Of a DNA stretch of 64,000 bases, positions 31,528 through 39,670 are shown piece after piece (position 1 is the first letter of the stretch; each line of letters opens with the position of its first letter). The DNA comes from Prochlorococcus marinus CUG1416. GTDB lineage: Bacteria; Cyanobacteriota; Cyanobacteriia; PCC-6307; Cyanobiaceae. The notes under the pieces were generated by a model. The model was given only the letters and a program-made list of their open reading frames with translations, did no database searches and had not been told where the DNA came from. The stretch is from positions 1 to 64,000 of the forward strand of contig NZ_JAAORM010000001.1 in the NCBI RefSeq assembly GCF_017695965.1, given 5' to 3'. Position numbers and translations under genes: made by a program.

Positions 31528-32040
31528 TTAAGATTTTATTACTCCAAATAAGTTCAAGCATTTCACAACTAAAGGAAGAATTAGTAGCACAGTAATCAAT
31601 CTAACTGCGTGTAATGTAGCGACTGCAGCTCCAACTCCATATTCAGAACCTACAAGACTCATCCCGCTAATACCTCCTGGTGCAGCTCCAAGAATTGTTG
31701 TTATCACATCTATATTAAGTAATCTGCTTGTCCATAAGCCAATTACCAATCCTGTAATAACTAAAGTAAAAGTTATTAAAATGGCAGGCTTCCATAAGCT
31801 TTGAAGATCAACTAATGAGTCTTGAGTTAAGGATGTACCAATAACTGTTCCAATTCCAATTTCTAATATTGTTCTTGTACCAATTGGCCAATCTGCTACA
31901 TCGACCTTTCCACTGATACTCAGTATGCTTGCGCCTATTAAAGCGCCTGCAAGAGGAGCCGCAGGGATACCCGTTTTTAGAGCTAATGCTCCAAAAATCC
32001 CCCCTGCTATTAGGTAATAGATTAGATTTATGTTTGACAT
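31528..32040 (-). CDS. Half-size AbrB-type membrane protein (Pfam AbrB/AmoA-like)
   Basis: A 170-residue, mostly hydrophobic protein with GGIFGALALKTGIPAAPLAGALIGASILS and a second block containing LGAAPGGISGMSLVGSEYGVGAAVATLHAVRL. These are the signature loops of the AbrB duplication membrane family, whose usual members have about 350 residues and two such repeats. Only one repeat unit exists here, so a dimer may replace the fused form. Function is unknown (transport suspected). Confidence 0.75.
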   Translation of the reverse strand: MSNINLIYYLIAGGIFGALALKTGIPAAPLAGALIGASILSISGKVDVADWPIGTRTILEIGIGTVIGTSLTQDSLVDLQSLWKPAILITFTLVITGLVIGLWTSRLLNIDVITTILGAAPGGISGMSLVGSEYGVGAAVATLHAVRLITVLLILPLVVKCLNLFGVIKS

Positions 32041-32150
32041 GAATTTTAAAGATGTTTGGACATAATATTAGAAAAATTTATTTTTGATTGGGTTTATACT
32101 CAAATTATATTTTTGCTTTCCTCTCATAATGTCCCCTTTTGTTGGCATAA

Positions 32151-32156
32151 TATAAT
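32151..32156 (+). promoter_or_regulatory. Perfect -10 box just upstream of a small gene
   Basis: TATAAT ends 7 bases before the ATG at 32164. A start of transcription at the usual distance would fall on or next to that ATG, implying a leaderless mRNA, or a 9-nt leader if the Met at 32173 is used. No ribosome-binding site precedes either codon. Confidence 0.4.
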
Positions 32157-32163
32157 TTAAAGC

Positions 32164-32370
32164 ATGAATTTTATGTCTTCTCAAATTTCATACAAAGCAA
32201 ATAGAAGCCTCATAAAGAAAAAATTATCTTTTTTTGAGGGTGGCCACCAGCTTGAAAAATTAGAGTTTGCTCTTGCAATAGCTCAAACTAACGGAGATAA
32301 AAAAAAATCATTAGTTCTTCGAAAAAAGATAGTTGAATTAGGCGGAAATGTTGAAGAACCAGGGACTTAA
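32164..32370 (+). CDS. Small conserved-type hypothetical protein
   Basis: A 68-residue basic protein, mostly helical, with SQISYKANRSLIKKKLSFFEGGHQLEKLEFALAIAQTNGDKKKSLVLRKKIVELGG. No family is recognised. The ATG at 32173 is an alternative start. A consensus -10 box lies immediately upstream, which supports expression. It converges on the aminotransferase gene with stops 1 base apart. Confidence 0.65.
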   Translation: MNFMSSQISYKANRSLIKKKLSFFEGGHQLEKLEFALAIAQTNGDKKKSLVLRKKIVELGGNVEEPGT

Positions 32371-32371
32371 C

Positions 32372-33535
32372 TCATTTTGTCTCAAGAAATTTAGATGCCA
32401 CTACTAATGCTTCACCAGCTTCTTGAACAGTGATTTTTCCCAGATCAAGAAGTGAATTACTGATAGCAGAAATTACTGTAATGATATCCCTGTCATTTAC
32501 ATACCCTAAATGTCCGACCCTAAATATTCTTCCCTTCAAGTGATCTTGGCCACCAGCAAGTAGGATATCAAACTTATTTCTTATTGTCTTTCTAAATTCT
32601 TCAGCATCCATTCCTTCAGTCTTTATTGCAGTAATCGAAGGGCTTAAACATTTTTCATCAGCAAATAATTTTAGATTTAAAGCTTTTACTGCATTGCTCA
32701 TTGCTAATTTATGTTTATTATGCCTAGAGAAAATGTTTTTTAAACCTTCTTCTCGCATCATATTTAAAGCTTCATCTAAAGCAAAAACCAAATTAACTGC
32801 TGGAGTATATGGATTACTGTTACTTACAAGACTCTTTTTGTAGGATTTTAAATTTAAATAAAATTTTGGTAAATCAGATTTTTCTGTAGCTTCCCATGCT
32901 TTTTGGCTCATTGCTATAAAACTTAGGCCTGGGGGAATCATATATCCTTTTTGTGATCCTGAAGCAACGACATCTAATTGCCATTCATCTACGGGTACAT
33001 TGCACGCCCCAAGACTTGTGACGCAGTCAACAATAGATAATGCTGTATTGTGTTCCCGAATATATGAGCTTATGGTTTCTAGATCATTAATGACACCTGT
33101 TGAAGTTTCAGAATGAGTTAAGATAACTGCTTTTATTGCTTTTTGTTTATCTTCTTCTAATATTTTTTTGAATTCTTCTGGATTAAGGGGAGTACCCCAT
33201 TCGGAATCAATTTTTATTACGTCTAACCCAAATGTCTTAGCAACTTTTACCCATCTTTCGCCGAATTTTCCATTTTCTCCACAAATTACTTTATCACCTT
33301 TACTTAAAGTATTTATTATTCCAGCTTCCATTGCGGCAGTTCCACTACCAGTAATTGTTAGAACATCATTTTGAGTTTGATGAAGCCACTGTAAATTTTT
33401 AGTGGTACTTTCTACGAGCTCTTGGAATTCTTTACTGCGATGGCCGATTGGATGCTTACTTAATGCTTGTAAAACTTTTTCTGGAACTGGTGTGGGTCCA
33501 GGAATCATCAATGATAATTTTTGTTGTATGGCCAC
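32372..33535 (-). CDS. Class V aminotransferase (serine/alanine--glyoxylate type)
   Basis: A 387-residue PLP enzyme starting LMIPGPTPVPEKVLQAL with GHRSKEFQ, as in the alanine-glyoxylate/serine-glyoxylate aminotransferase group. The Schiff-base Lys is in VASGSQKGYMIPPGL, and TGSGTAAMEAGI and DCVTSLGACNVPVDEW line the cofactor site. In cyanobacteria it probably acts in photorespiratory glycolate metabolism (inference). Divergent from cbiD. Confidence 0.9.
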   Translation of the reverse strand: MAIQQKLSLMIPGPTPVPEKVLQALSKHPIGHRSKEFQELVESTTKNLQWLHQTQNDVLTITGSGTAAMEAGIINTLSKGDKVICGENGKFGERWVKVAKTFGLDVIKIDSEWGTPLNPEEFKKILEEDKQKAIKAVILTHSETSTGVINDLETISSYIREHNTALSIVDCVTSLGACNVPVDEWQLDVVASGSQKGYMIPPGLSFIAMSQKAWEATEKSDLPKFYLNLKSYKKSLVSNSNPYTPAVNLVFALDEALNMMREEGLKNIFSRHNKHKLAMSNAVKALNLKLFADEKCLSPSITAIKTEGMDAEEFRKTIRNKFDILLAGGQDHLKGRIFRVGHLGYVNDRDIITVISAISNSLLDLGKITVQEAGEALVVASKFLETK

Positions 33536-33595
33536 TTTTTGTTAAATAGGTCATTCTTAGATTAGTTCTCATTATATATTTTTCAATTACTTGAT

Positions 33596-34708
33596 TTGAA
33601 AAAAGGATTTTCTTTACCTTTGTGGGTTGCTGGTGCTTCTAGGTCAGCATTAAAAAAACTAGTAGGGTTTCCATTTGATAATTATGAACTAATAAAAATC
33701 CCTAATGAAAAAAAAGAAATAAAAATCGAGATTCATTCTGTTGGTTTAATTAAAGGTGACTCACATGCTTTAGGAATTTCCTTTGCAAAGTCTGGATTAG
33801 ATCTTGACATTACACAAAACTTAGAAATATGGACAATAGCCTCTTTAGAAAAAATTTCTTTGAATAATCTTGTTCAAAGAAATCCAATAAATATTATTGC
33901 AGGATCTGGTGTAGGTATCAAAGAGAATACATCAGAGATATGCATTTCTAATTTTGCTAAAGAACTTTTATATGATAATTTATTGGATATTATTCCAGAA
34001 GGTTTTAATTTAAATTTAGAAATTATTTTCCCAAATGGGGAGTTTTTAGCGGAAAGAACTAGTAATAAGTCATTTGGAATTGTAGATGGATTATCTATTA
34101 TTGGAACTTCTGCTGAGACTTATTCGAGTGCTTCACCTGATCAATTAGAAGAGGCTAAAACGGAGCTAGCAAAGTTAATTAAAAATGATTTTAAAGGGAA
34201 AGTTGTTTTTGTTATTGGTGAAAATGGCCTAAATTTGGCAAAAACTTGTAATGTTAAGTTGCCAATTATAAAAGTTGGTAACTGGTTAGGGCCGCTAATA
34301 GTTGATGCTGCAATAAAAAAAGTTAAAACTGTGATTCTTTTTGGTTATCACGGAAAATTAATTAAATTAGCAGGCGGTATTTTTCATACACATAATCATA
34401 TAGCTGATGGAAGAATCGAGATTCTTGTTTATTTAGCCGTTCAAGAAAATTTACCACCTGAATTAATAGTTAACTTGTCTACCTTAAATACTCTTGAAGA
34501 TGCCTTATTAGTGCTTGAAAGATTTAATCAATATATAGCTGAAAAATTATTCCACAATTTATCTAATACGATTGAAAAGCGTTCTTTTGCATATGTTAAT
34601 AGGTATGTAAAAACAGATATGAAAATTGCAGCAATCCTTTTTGATAGAAAAAGGCAAATAAGGTGGTCGGGTACTAACGGTAATGATTATATTTCTTATT
34701 TTAAATAA
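33596..34708 (+). CDS. cbiD: Cobalt-precorrin-5B C1-methyltransferase
   Basis: SAM-dependent methylation at C1 with ring contraction in the anaerobic cobalamin/pseudocobalamin route. The 370-residue protein has a usual CbiD start (FSLPLWVAGASRSALKKL), EIHSVGLIKGDSHALG, NIIAGSGVGI and the C-terminal HGKLIKLAGGIFHTHNHIADGR. The start is a TTG (33596) with no nearer ATG. It precedes guaA by 54 bp. Confidence 0.92.
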   Translation: MKKGFSLPLWVAGASRSALKKLVGFPFDNYELIKIPNEKKEIKIEIHSVGLIKGDSHALGISFAKSGLDLDITQNLEIWTIASLEKISLNNLVQRNPINIIAGSGVGIKENTSEICISNFAKELLYDNLLDIIPEGFNLNLEIIFPNGEFLAERTSNKSFGIVDGLSIIGTSAETYSSASPDQLEEAKTELAKLIKNDFKGKVVFVIGENGLNLAKTCNVKLPIIKVGNWLGPLIVDAAIKKVKTVILFGYHGKLIKLAGGIFHTHNHIADGRIEILVYLAVQENLPPELIVNLSTLNTLEDALLVLERFNQYIAEKLFHNLSNTIEKRSFAYVNRYVKTDMKIAAILFDRKRQIRWSGTNGNDYISYFK

Positions 34709-34762
34709 GATGAATTTTTAGTTGATTATGCTTTTGTAAATAAATTGAGCTAACTTTTATAC

Positions 34763-36349
34763 ATGAGTCAAACATCTTTAAAAAAAGAACGAGATCCTTC
34801 AATATTAATTTTAGATTTCGGATCTCAATATTCTGAATTGATTGCAAGAAGAATCAGAGAAACTAATGTTTATTCTCTTGTAGTAAGTAACTGTATTTCA
34901 ATTGAGGAAATTAATGATATTAATCCTAAAGGGATAATTTTGAGTGGAGGGCCAAATTCTGTATATGACCAAAATGCGCCTAAATGCAATGAAAAAATTT
35001 TTGATTTAGGAATCCCTATTCTTGGCATATGCTATGGAATGCAATTAATGGTTAAAGAACTTGGAGGATCCGTTACTTCAGCCACAAAAAAAGCTGAGTA
35101 TGGGAGAGCACCAATAAATATAGATTTAGAATCTGAACTCCTTTCTGATGTAAAAGATAACTCTATAATGTGGATGAGTCATGGCGATTCAATTAACTTT
35201 TTGCCTGATGGATTCAATAAAATTGCTCATACCGAGAATACACTCCATGCAGCAATTTCAAATGATAGAAAGAAATTATTTGGCGTACAATTTCATCCTG
35301 AAGTTATTCATTCAGAGTTCGGGATGACGGTAATTAAGAATTTTGTCTATAAAATTTCTAGTTGTCCGGTTGATTGGACAACCGAAACTTTTTTAGAGGA
35401 GACAATTCCCAGGATAAGAGAGCAAGTTGGTAATAAGAAAGTTTTGCTTGCCTTGTCAGGAGGAGTTGATTCGTCAACTCTTGCTTTTCTACTTAATAAA
35501 GCAATTGGAGATCAGCTTACATGCATGTTTATAGATCAAGGGTTTATGAGAAAAGGTGAACCGGAATTTTTAATGAATTTTTTTGATAAGAAATTTCATA
35601 TAAAGGTTGAATATATTAATGCTAGGGAAAGGTTCATTGCCAAATTAAAAGGGATTACTGATCCAGAACAAAAAAGGAAAATTATTGGCGAAGAATTTAT
35701 TAGAGTATTTGAAGAAGAAAGTAATAGATTGGGACCTTTTCAGTACTTAGCTCAAGGTACTCTCTATCCTGATGTTATTGAAAGTGCTGGTACTAATATT
35801 GATCCCAAGACAGGTGAGAGAATAGCGGTCAAAATCAAGAGTCACCACAATGTGGGCGGATTACCAAAAGATTTACAGTTTAAATTAGTTGAACCATTAA
35901 GAAAACTTTTTAAAGATGAAGTTCGAAAATTGGGAGCTGCTTTAGGTTTGCCTGATGAAATCATCAAAAGACATCCATTTCCAGGACCAGGATTAGCAAT
36001 AAGAATTTTGGGTGAAGTGACCAATGAAAAACTAGATTGTTTAAGAGATGCAGACTGGATAGTGAGAGATGAAATTAAAAAAGCAGGACTTTATAATGAT
36101 ATTTGGCAAGCTTTTGCAGTATTGTTACCTGTTAAAACTGTAGGAGTTATGGGTGATAAAAGAACTTATGCATGGCCAATAGTTTTACGCTGTGTATCTA
36201 GTGAAGATGGTATGACAGCAGACTGGTCAAAAATACCTTTTCAAATTTTGGAGAGAATCTCAAATAGAATCGTAAATGAAGTAGTTTCAGTTAATAGAGT
36301 TGTTTATGATATTACAAGTAAACCTCCTGGAACTATTGAGTGGGAATGA
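34763..36349 (+). CDS. guaA: GMP synthase (glutamine-hydrolysing)
   Basis: Converts XMP to GMP. The 528-residue protein has the class I amidotransferase with nucleophile Cys in [10 protein letters not shown] and FHPEV, the PP-loop [13 protein letters not shown], and the dimerisation domain ending KPPGTIEWE. Its last 19 bp before the stop (36329-36347) recur at 37484-37502, where the copy ends in TAA instead of TGA. This marks the guaA 3' end as an integration point that leaves the protein intact. Confidence 0.97.
   Translation: MSQTSLKKERDPSILILDFGSQYSELIARRIRETNVYSLVVSNCISIEEINDINPKGIILSGGPNSVYDQNAPKCNEKIFDLGIPILGICYGMQLMVKELGGSVTSATKKAEYGRAPINIDLESELLSDVKDNSIMWMSHGDSINFLPDGFNKIAHTENTLHAAISNDRKKLFGVQFHPEVIHSEFGMTVIKNFVYKISSCPVDWTTETFLEETIPRIREQVGNKKVLLALSGGVDSSTLAFLLNKAIGDQLTCMFIDQGFMRKGEPEFLMNFFDKKFHIKVEYINARERFIAKLKGITDPEQKRKIIGEEFIRVFEEESNRLGPFQYLAQGTLYPDVIESAGTNIDPKTGERIAVKIKSHHNVGGLPKDLQFKLVEPLRKLFKDEVRKLGAALGLPDEIIKRHPFPGPGLAIRILGEVTNEKLDCLRDADWIVRDEIKKAGLYNDIWQAFAVLLPVKTVGVMGDKRTYAWPIVLRCVSSEDGMTADWSKIPFQILERISNRIVNEVVSVNRVVYDITSKPPGTIEWE
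36329..36347 (+). repeat. guaA 3'-end core repeat, left copy
   Basis: GGAACTATTGAGTGGGAAT, encoding GTIEWE up to the stop of functional guaA. Identical over 19 bp to 37484-37502. Proposed left core (attL). Confidence 0.85.
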
Positions 36350-36388
36350 AAAGTAGGTCATAAACCTAGTTATAGACTAAAAAAAAAT

Positions 36389-36410
36389 GGTTTCACGTGG
36401 GTTTCACGAG
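36389..36410 (+). repeat. Left arm-type 11-bp pair of element E
   Basis: GGTTTCACGTG (36389-36399) directly followed by GGTTTCACGAG (36400-36410). The unit recurs as GGTTTTACGTG near the other end. It starts 42 bp inside the core repeat and 48 bp before the HNH gene start. Confidence 0.75.
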
Positions 36411-36457
36411 TAATTTTGGTATTCTGTGAGCATCAGATTAGTATCCTTTAGATTTAA

Positions 36458-37393
36458 ATGCTAAGAGAATTCCTAAAAAATACATCTCAAGGATTAAAAG
36501 ATGGTATCCCTAGTTTTTATAAAGGTCATCCTTTAGCGATTTCTATTAGGGAAGACGGTAGGAAAATAATAGAATCACTTTTGCCAAATCATTTTGAAGA
36601 TTATAAAGTTGAAGGTTCTGCTGGTAGAGGAAGATGGGCAGATATTCCATGGGTAGCAATTTATAATTGTTCTATTACGGATAAAGCAAGTCAAGGTTAT
36701 TATCCTGTTTATTTAATTCCAAATTCAAGTAATAAAATCATATTAGGTTTAGGGCAAAGTTTTCAGGAAGCAGAGAAAGAGTATGGGAAGGATTCAAATC
36801 AAAATTTAGATAAACAGGCAGAGATAATGCGTATGAAAATTTCTGAATTTAAAAGTTTCTTTTCTTCATCTAAACCAAAAATTGAAATTAATGGGCGTTT
36901 AAATTACAAGAGTGGTCATGTTTACCATATTGAATATGATGCTGCAGACCTACCAAGCGAAGAAGAGTTAGTGGGTAATCTTCATAATATGCTTGATGCT
37001 TATGAAACATTATTTTTTCGAGGGGGTAGAGATAGTGATAATTTTTTAATTGGTGAAGAACAAAATGAGAATATCACTATTGAAGAAACATATAAGAAAA
37101 AAGTTCATTATTTAATTGAAAGACCAAGCAGTGCTCAAATAAAAAAAATTAAAAAAGAACTTGGATTTGTTTGTCAAAGTTGCAATTTTGATTTTCAAAA
37201 AATTTATGGAGATATCGGTAAAGAATATATTGAAGCACATCATTTAGTTCCAATGTCGGAATTAAAAAAGGGTGAGACTAGAAAATTAACTAAGAAAGAT
37301 TTTGCTGTTTTATGTTCAAATTGTCATCGAATGATTCATAAACTAAAAGACTCTAGTGATTTAGAACAATTAAAGAATTTGATAAAAAAATGA
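36458..37393 (+). CDS. McrB-N-like (DUF3578) plus HNH nuclease, putative type IV restriction protein
   Basis: A 311-residue two-domain protein. Residues about 25-200 match the MrcB-like N-terminal DNA-recognition domain (GSAGRGRWADIPWVAIYNCSITDKASQGYYPVYLI). The C-terminal part is an HNH nuclease with CQSCNFDF, EAHHLVPMSEL and CSNCHRMIHKL. The pairing suggests a single-chain nuclease that reads modified bases, as in type IV restriction. It is the only gene between the guaA-end repeats, so it is cargo of a probable mobile element. Modified-base specificity is inference. Confidence 0.85.
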   Translation: MLREFLKNTSQGLKDGIPSFYKGHPLAISIREDGRKIIESLLPNHFEDYKVEGSAGRGRWADIPWVAIYNCSITDKASQGYYPVYLIPNSSNKIILGLGQSFQEAEKEYGKDSNQNLDKQAEIMRMKISEFKSFFSSSKPKIEINGRLNYKSGHVYHIEYDAADLPSEEELVGNLHNMLDAYETLFFRGGRDSDNFLIGEEQNENITIEETYKKKVHYLIERPSSAQIKKIKKELGFVCQSCNFDFQKIYGDIGKEYIEAHHLVPMSELKKGETRKLTKKDFAVLCSNCHRMIHKLKDSSDLEQLKNLIKK

Positions 37394-37394
37394 T

Positions 37395-37416
37395 GATTCA
37401 ACGTAGGTTTTACGTG
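37395..37416 (+). repeat. Right arm-type 11-bp pair of element E
   Basis: GATTCAACGTA (37395-37405) followed by GGTTTTACGTG (37406-37416). The second unit differs from the left-end GGTTTCACGTG at one base; the first is degenerate. It begins directly after the HNH stop and ends 67 bp before the right core repeat. Confidence 0.65.
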
Positions 37417-37483
37417 GAAAAATTTGTGTTATAATTAACTTAAACCCATTGATATAACTGTCTTTTTTATTGACCTTTTTTGA

Positions 37484-37502
37484 GGAACTATTGAGTGGGA
37501 AT
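37484..37502 (+). repeat. guaA 3'-end core repeat, right copy
   Basis: Exact 19-bp copy of the end of guaA followed by AATTGG, so that in frame it would read GTIEWE and TAA. It probably is the displaced original end of guaA. Proposed right core (attR). Confidence 0.85.
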
Positions 37503-37562
37503 AATTGGAGTTTATTTATTAATGTTTTCCTATGCAACTAGTTTATCCGTTTTAAGGAGAAT

Positions 37563-37763
37563 CTAACCCTCTCTTAAAAGATTATGATACTTTTTAGAAG
37601 CTTTTAATTTACTAAGTCTTTTTTTAAATCTTAACTGCTTACACTCAATATCTTTAATTTCCCAAAAGCAAACAAAGCCTTCATATTCAGGATTTTTCAA
37701 GTCTTTTTCGAAAACTATGAGATTATCATTCTTTTCGTTAATAAAAGTTCCTTCTGGAAACAT
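37563..37763 (-). CDS. Small hypothetical protein
   Basis: A 66-residue protein, MFPEGTFINEKNDNLIVFEKDLKNPEYEGFVCFWEIKDIEC and a basic C-terminal helix (KQLRFKKRLSKLKASKKYHNLL). No family recognised. It lies alone between the guaA element and the RecB-like gene. Beta-rich first half and basic tail suggest a nucleic-acid or ribosome binder, but this is a guess. Confidence 0.5.
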   Translation of the reverse strand: MFPEGTFINEKNDNLIVFEKDLKNPEYEGFVCFWEIKDIECKQLRFKKRLSKLKASKKYHNLLREG

Positions 37764-37920
37764 GATTATTAAAGTACTTAGATTCAGATAACTATCTCTT
37801 TTCTGCGTGTCAAGGATCTAAATAAGATAAAAAATAAGCTAAATTTAAATAAAATTTGTCATTTTAAAATTAATATAATCTTTTATCAAAGTTTCAAACG
37901 ATTTAGATTTTAACCACTAT

Positions 37921-37978
37921 TATTTTGAATGAGCAAAAGAAATTTTCTATTTTCATAGTTATTCAAAATAGCTTTTTT
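37921..37978 (+). terminator. Inverted repeat with oligo-T
   Basis: TATTTTGAAT (37921-37930) and ATTCAAAATA (37961-37970) are perfect inverted repeats with a 30-bp loop, followed by GC and eight T. It could terminate rightward transcripts coming from the guaA element or serve as a leader hairpin of the nuclease-like gene 25 bp on. The large loop weakens the terminator reading. Confidence 0.4.
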
Positions 37979-38002
37979 TTATAAGATGATATGTAAAAAG
38001 TG

Positions 38003-38716
38003 ATGAGCGGTATTATTAAATTAAGTAGAACTACTGTTGAAAAATATCTTAGTTGCCCAAGATGTTGCGTACTTGATAAAAAATATAAAATAAAACCACC
38101 ATCATTACCATTCACCTTAAATATAGCTGTAGATAATTTATGTAAAAATGAATTTGATTATTACAGAAGAATTCAGGAGCCTCATCCTTTAATTATTGAA
38201 CATGGTCTTGATGCTATTCCTTTCAAACACAAAGATTTAGAACGTTGGAGAAGTAATTTCCAAGGTATAAGATATAAGTCAATAGAACATAATTATGATT
38301 TTGGTGGAGCTGTGGATGATATTTGGCAGAAAAAAAATGGTGAGCTTATCATAGTTGATGTAAAAGCAACATCTAGAAATAATTTTGATTGGTCCGAGAC
38401 TTTTAATAAATACGAATATGCAAAGGCTTATAAGAGACAATTGGAAATGTATCAGTGGCTATTTAAAAAAAACGGTTTTCAAGTTGCTAATGAAGCTTAT
38501 CTTTTATATTTTAATGGAAAGAAAAATGAAGAGGCCTTTAATAATCAATTAAATTTTGATGCACATTTAATTAGATTGAATTGTTCTTCATCATGGGTAG
38601 AAAATAAGATAATCGATACAGTCAATTTATTACGATCCGACATTTTCCCCAAACCTTCATTAAATTGTGAATACTGTAATTATTTAAAAAAGCGTTGGCA
38701 GTTATCAATAACTTAA
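38003..38716 (+). CDS. Stand-alone RecB/Cas4-like PD-(D/E)XK nuclease, putative Fe-S
   Basis: A 237-residue protein of the PD-(D/E)XK superfamily. An N-terminal YLSCPRCCVLDKKYK and a C-terminal CEYCNYLKKRW supply the Cys ligands expected of an Fe-S Cas4/AddB-type nuclease. The catalytic core is GGAVDDIW then ELIIVDVKATS (Asp, then DxK) and the motif-IV-like QLEMYQWLFKKNGF. No CRISPR array or cas gene is in the window, so a role in repair or phage defence is inference. A GTG at 38000 directly precedes the chosen ATG. Confidence 0.75.
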   Translation: MSGIIKLSRTTVEKYLSCPRCCVLDKKYKIKPPSLPFTLNIAVDNLCKNEFDYYRRIQEPHPLIIEHGLDAIPFKHKDLERWRSNFQGIRYKSIEHNYDFGGAVDDIWQKKNGELIIVDVKATSRNNFDWSETFNKYEYAKAYKRQLEMYQWLFKKNGFQVANEAYLLYFNGKKNEEAFNNQLNFDAHLIRLNCSSSWVENKIIDTVNLLRSDIFPKPSLNCEYCNYLKKRWQLSIT

Positions 38717-38797
38717 AACTCATAGGAAATATTTTTGATATTTCTGGAAAATTAGTGAATAAAAGATAATCTTTAATTAGATTATTAATTTAGACTA

Positions 38798-39406
38798 TTG
38801 ATAAAAGCGAAAAACTCTGAAAGAAAGATAACTAATCATCTTCAACAAGATGTAGTCAAAGTATCTGGTAAAACAATTTTCATTAATCCTTTTTTGTATT
38901 GGCGTAGATTTGATGAAAATACCAATAGATGGCTTAGAGAACCCGGTCAAATGTCAGAGGATCAAATTCAACCTAATAGAAATCGCTTTTATCCAGAAAT
39001 AGAGTGGACTGAGTTAAGTAATGAGCAAAAGCTTATAAAAGATGCAACTGTTGAGATGTTTTTAAAAACTCTTGAATTGATAAGTACATTTCACCCTTAT
39101 CTTAGTTCAGGTCAGCTACTAGAAGTTGAGAGAAAAATGGCGATTATAAAAAAGATTCCTTTTGAAAAGTGGGTTACAAAATCTTTCGCAAAAAAAGCAA
39201 GATTATTAGAAAATGAAAAAAGAAAATTTCAAAGAGAAAGGTTTTTTAGTAGTTGGAGGGAATGGCTTATGCTTGAAAATACTCAACAAGTGATTTTCCC
39301 ATTAATCGTCACGATAATTATTTCAGCATTCATTGGCTGGTCTTTAGGAATATCTAAAAATAGTTGTAATCCTTATTTTGAACAAAATTTAGAGCAGTTA
39401 AATTAA
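38798..39406 (+). CDS. Hypothetical protein with C-terminal membrane anchor
   Basis: A 202-residue protein from a TTG. The N-terminal 150 residues are soluble with a segment INPFLYWRRFDENTNRWLREPGQMSEDQIQPNRNRFYPEIEWTELS and charged helices. A single hydrophobic helix (about residues 167-185, VIFPLIVTIIISAFIGWSLGI) is followed by a short tail. No family recognised. A tail-anchored topology with a cytoplasmic domain is likely. Confidence 0.65.
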   Translation: MIKAKNSERKITNHLQQDVVKVSGKTIFINPFLYWRRFDENTNRWLREPGQMSEDQIQPNRNRFYPEIEWTELSNEQKLIKDATVEMFLKTLELISTFHPYLSSGQLLEVERKMAIIKKIPFEKWVTKSFAKKARLLENEKRKFQRERFFSSWREWLMLENTQQVIFPLIVTIIISAFIGWSLGISKNSCNPYFEQNLEQLN

Positions 39407-39491
39407 TTTGTTAATCTTATTTCTTCAGTATCTAACTTAATATTATTTTGATAAAAATTTTTTTTAATTTAAGATTGGAATATATAGAACA

Positions 39492-39659
39492 ATGAATTTT
39501 AAAAATATAACTTTTATGAATCAAAAATACACTTCAAATGATATTCAAAATGATGAGTTTACTCATGATAATCAAGATATTGATTATCAAAATTTAATAA
39601 CTAGACTTAAAGAGATAAGCACAACAATTACTCTATTGGAGAAAACAATATATAGATAA
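39492..39659 (+). CDS. Small acidic ORF upstream of the PBP gene
   Basis: ATG to TAA encodes 55 residues, MNFKNITFMNQKYTSNDIQN and an Asp/Asn-rich middle, ending in a helix LITRLKEISTTITLLEKTIY. It ends 11 bp before the PBP start and fits between the two neighbouring genes without overlap. No family is recognised. Position and a plausible amphipathic tail are the only support. Confidence 0.45.
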   Translation: MNFKNITFMNQKYTSNDIQNDEFTHDNQDIDYQNLITRLKEISTTITLLEKTIYR

Positions 39660-39670
39660 ATTTAATATCT

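Larger units (their letters stand above)
36329..37502. mobile_element. Small element inserted at the 3' end of guaA (element E)
   Basis: A 1.17-kb unit bounded by direct repeats of the guaA terminus. Inside each boundary lies a pair of 11-bp repeats of one family (36389-36410 and 37395-37416). The only cargo is an McrB-N/HNH gene. No integrase is present. The layout imitates attL and attR of a tyrosine-recombinase element that restores its target gene; guaA 3' ends are known integration sites for islands in other bacteria. It is either a remnant or an element moved by an enzyme encoded elsewhere (inference). Confidence 0.7.
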
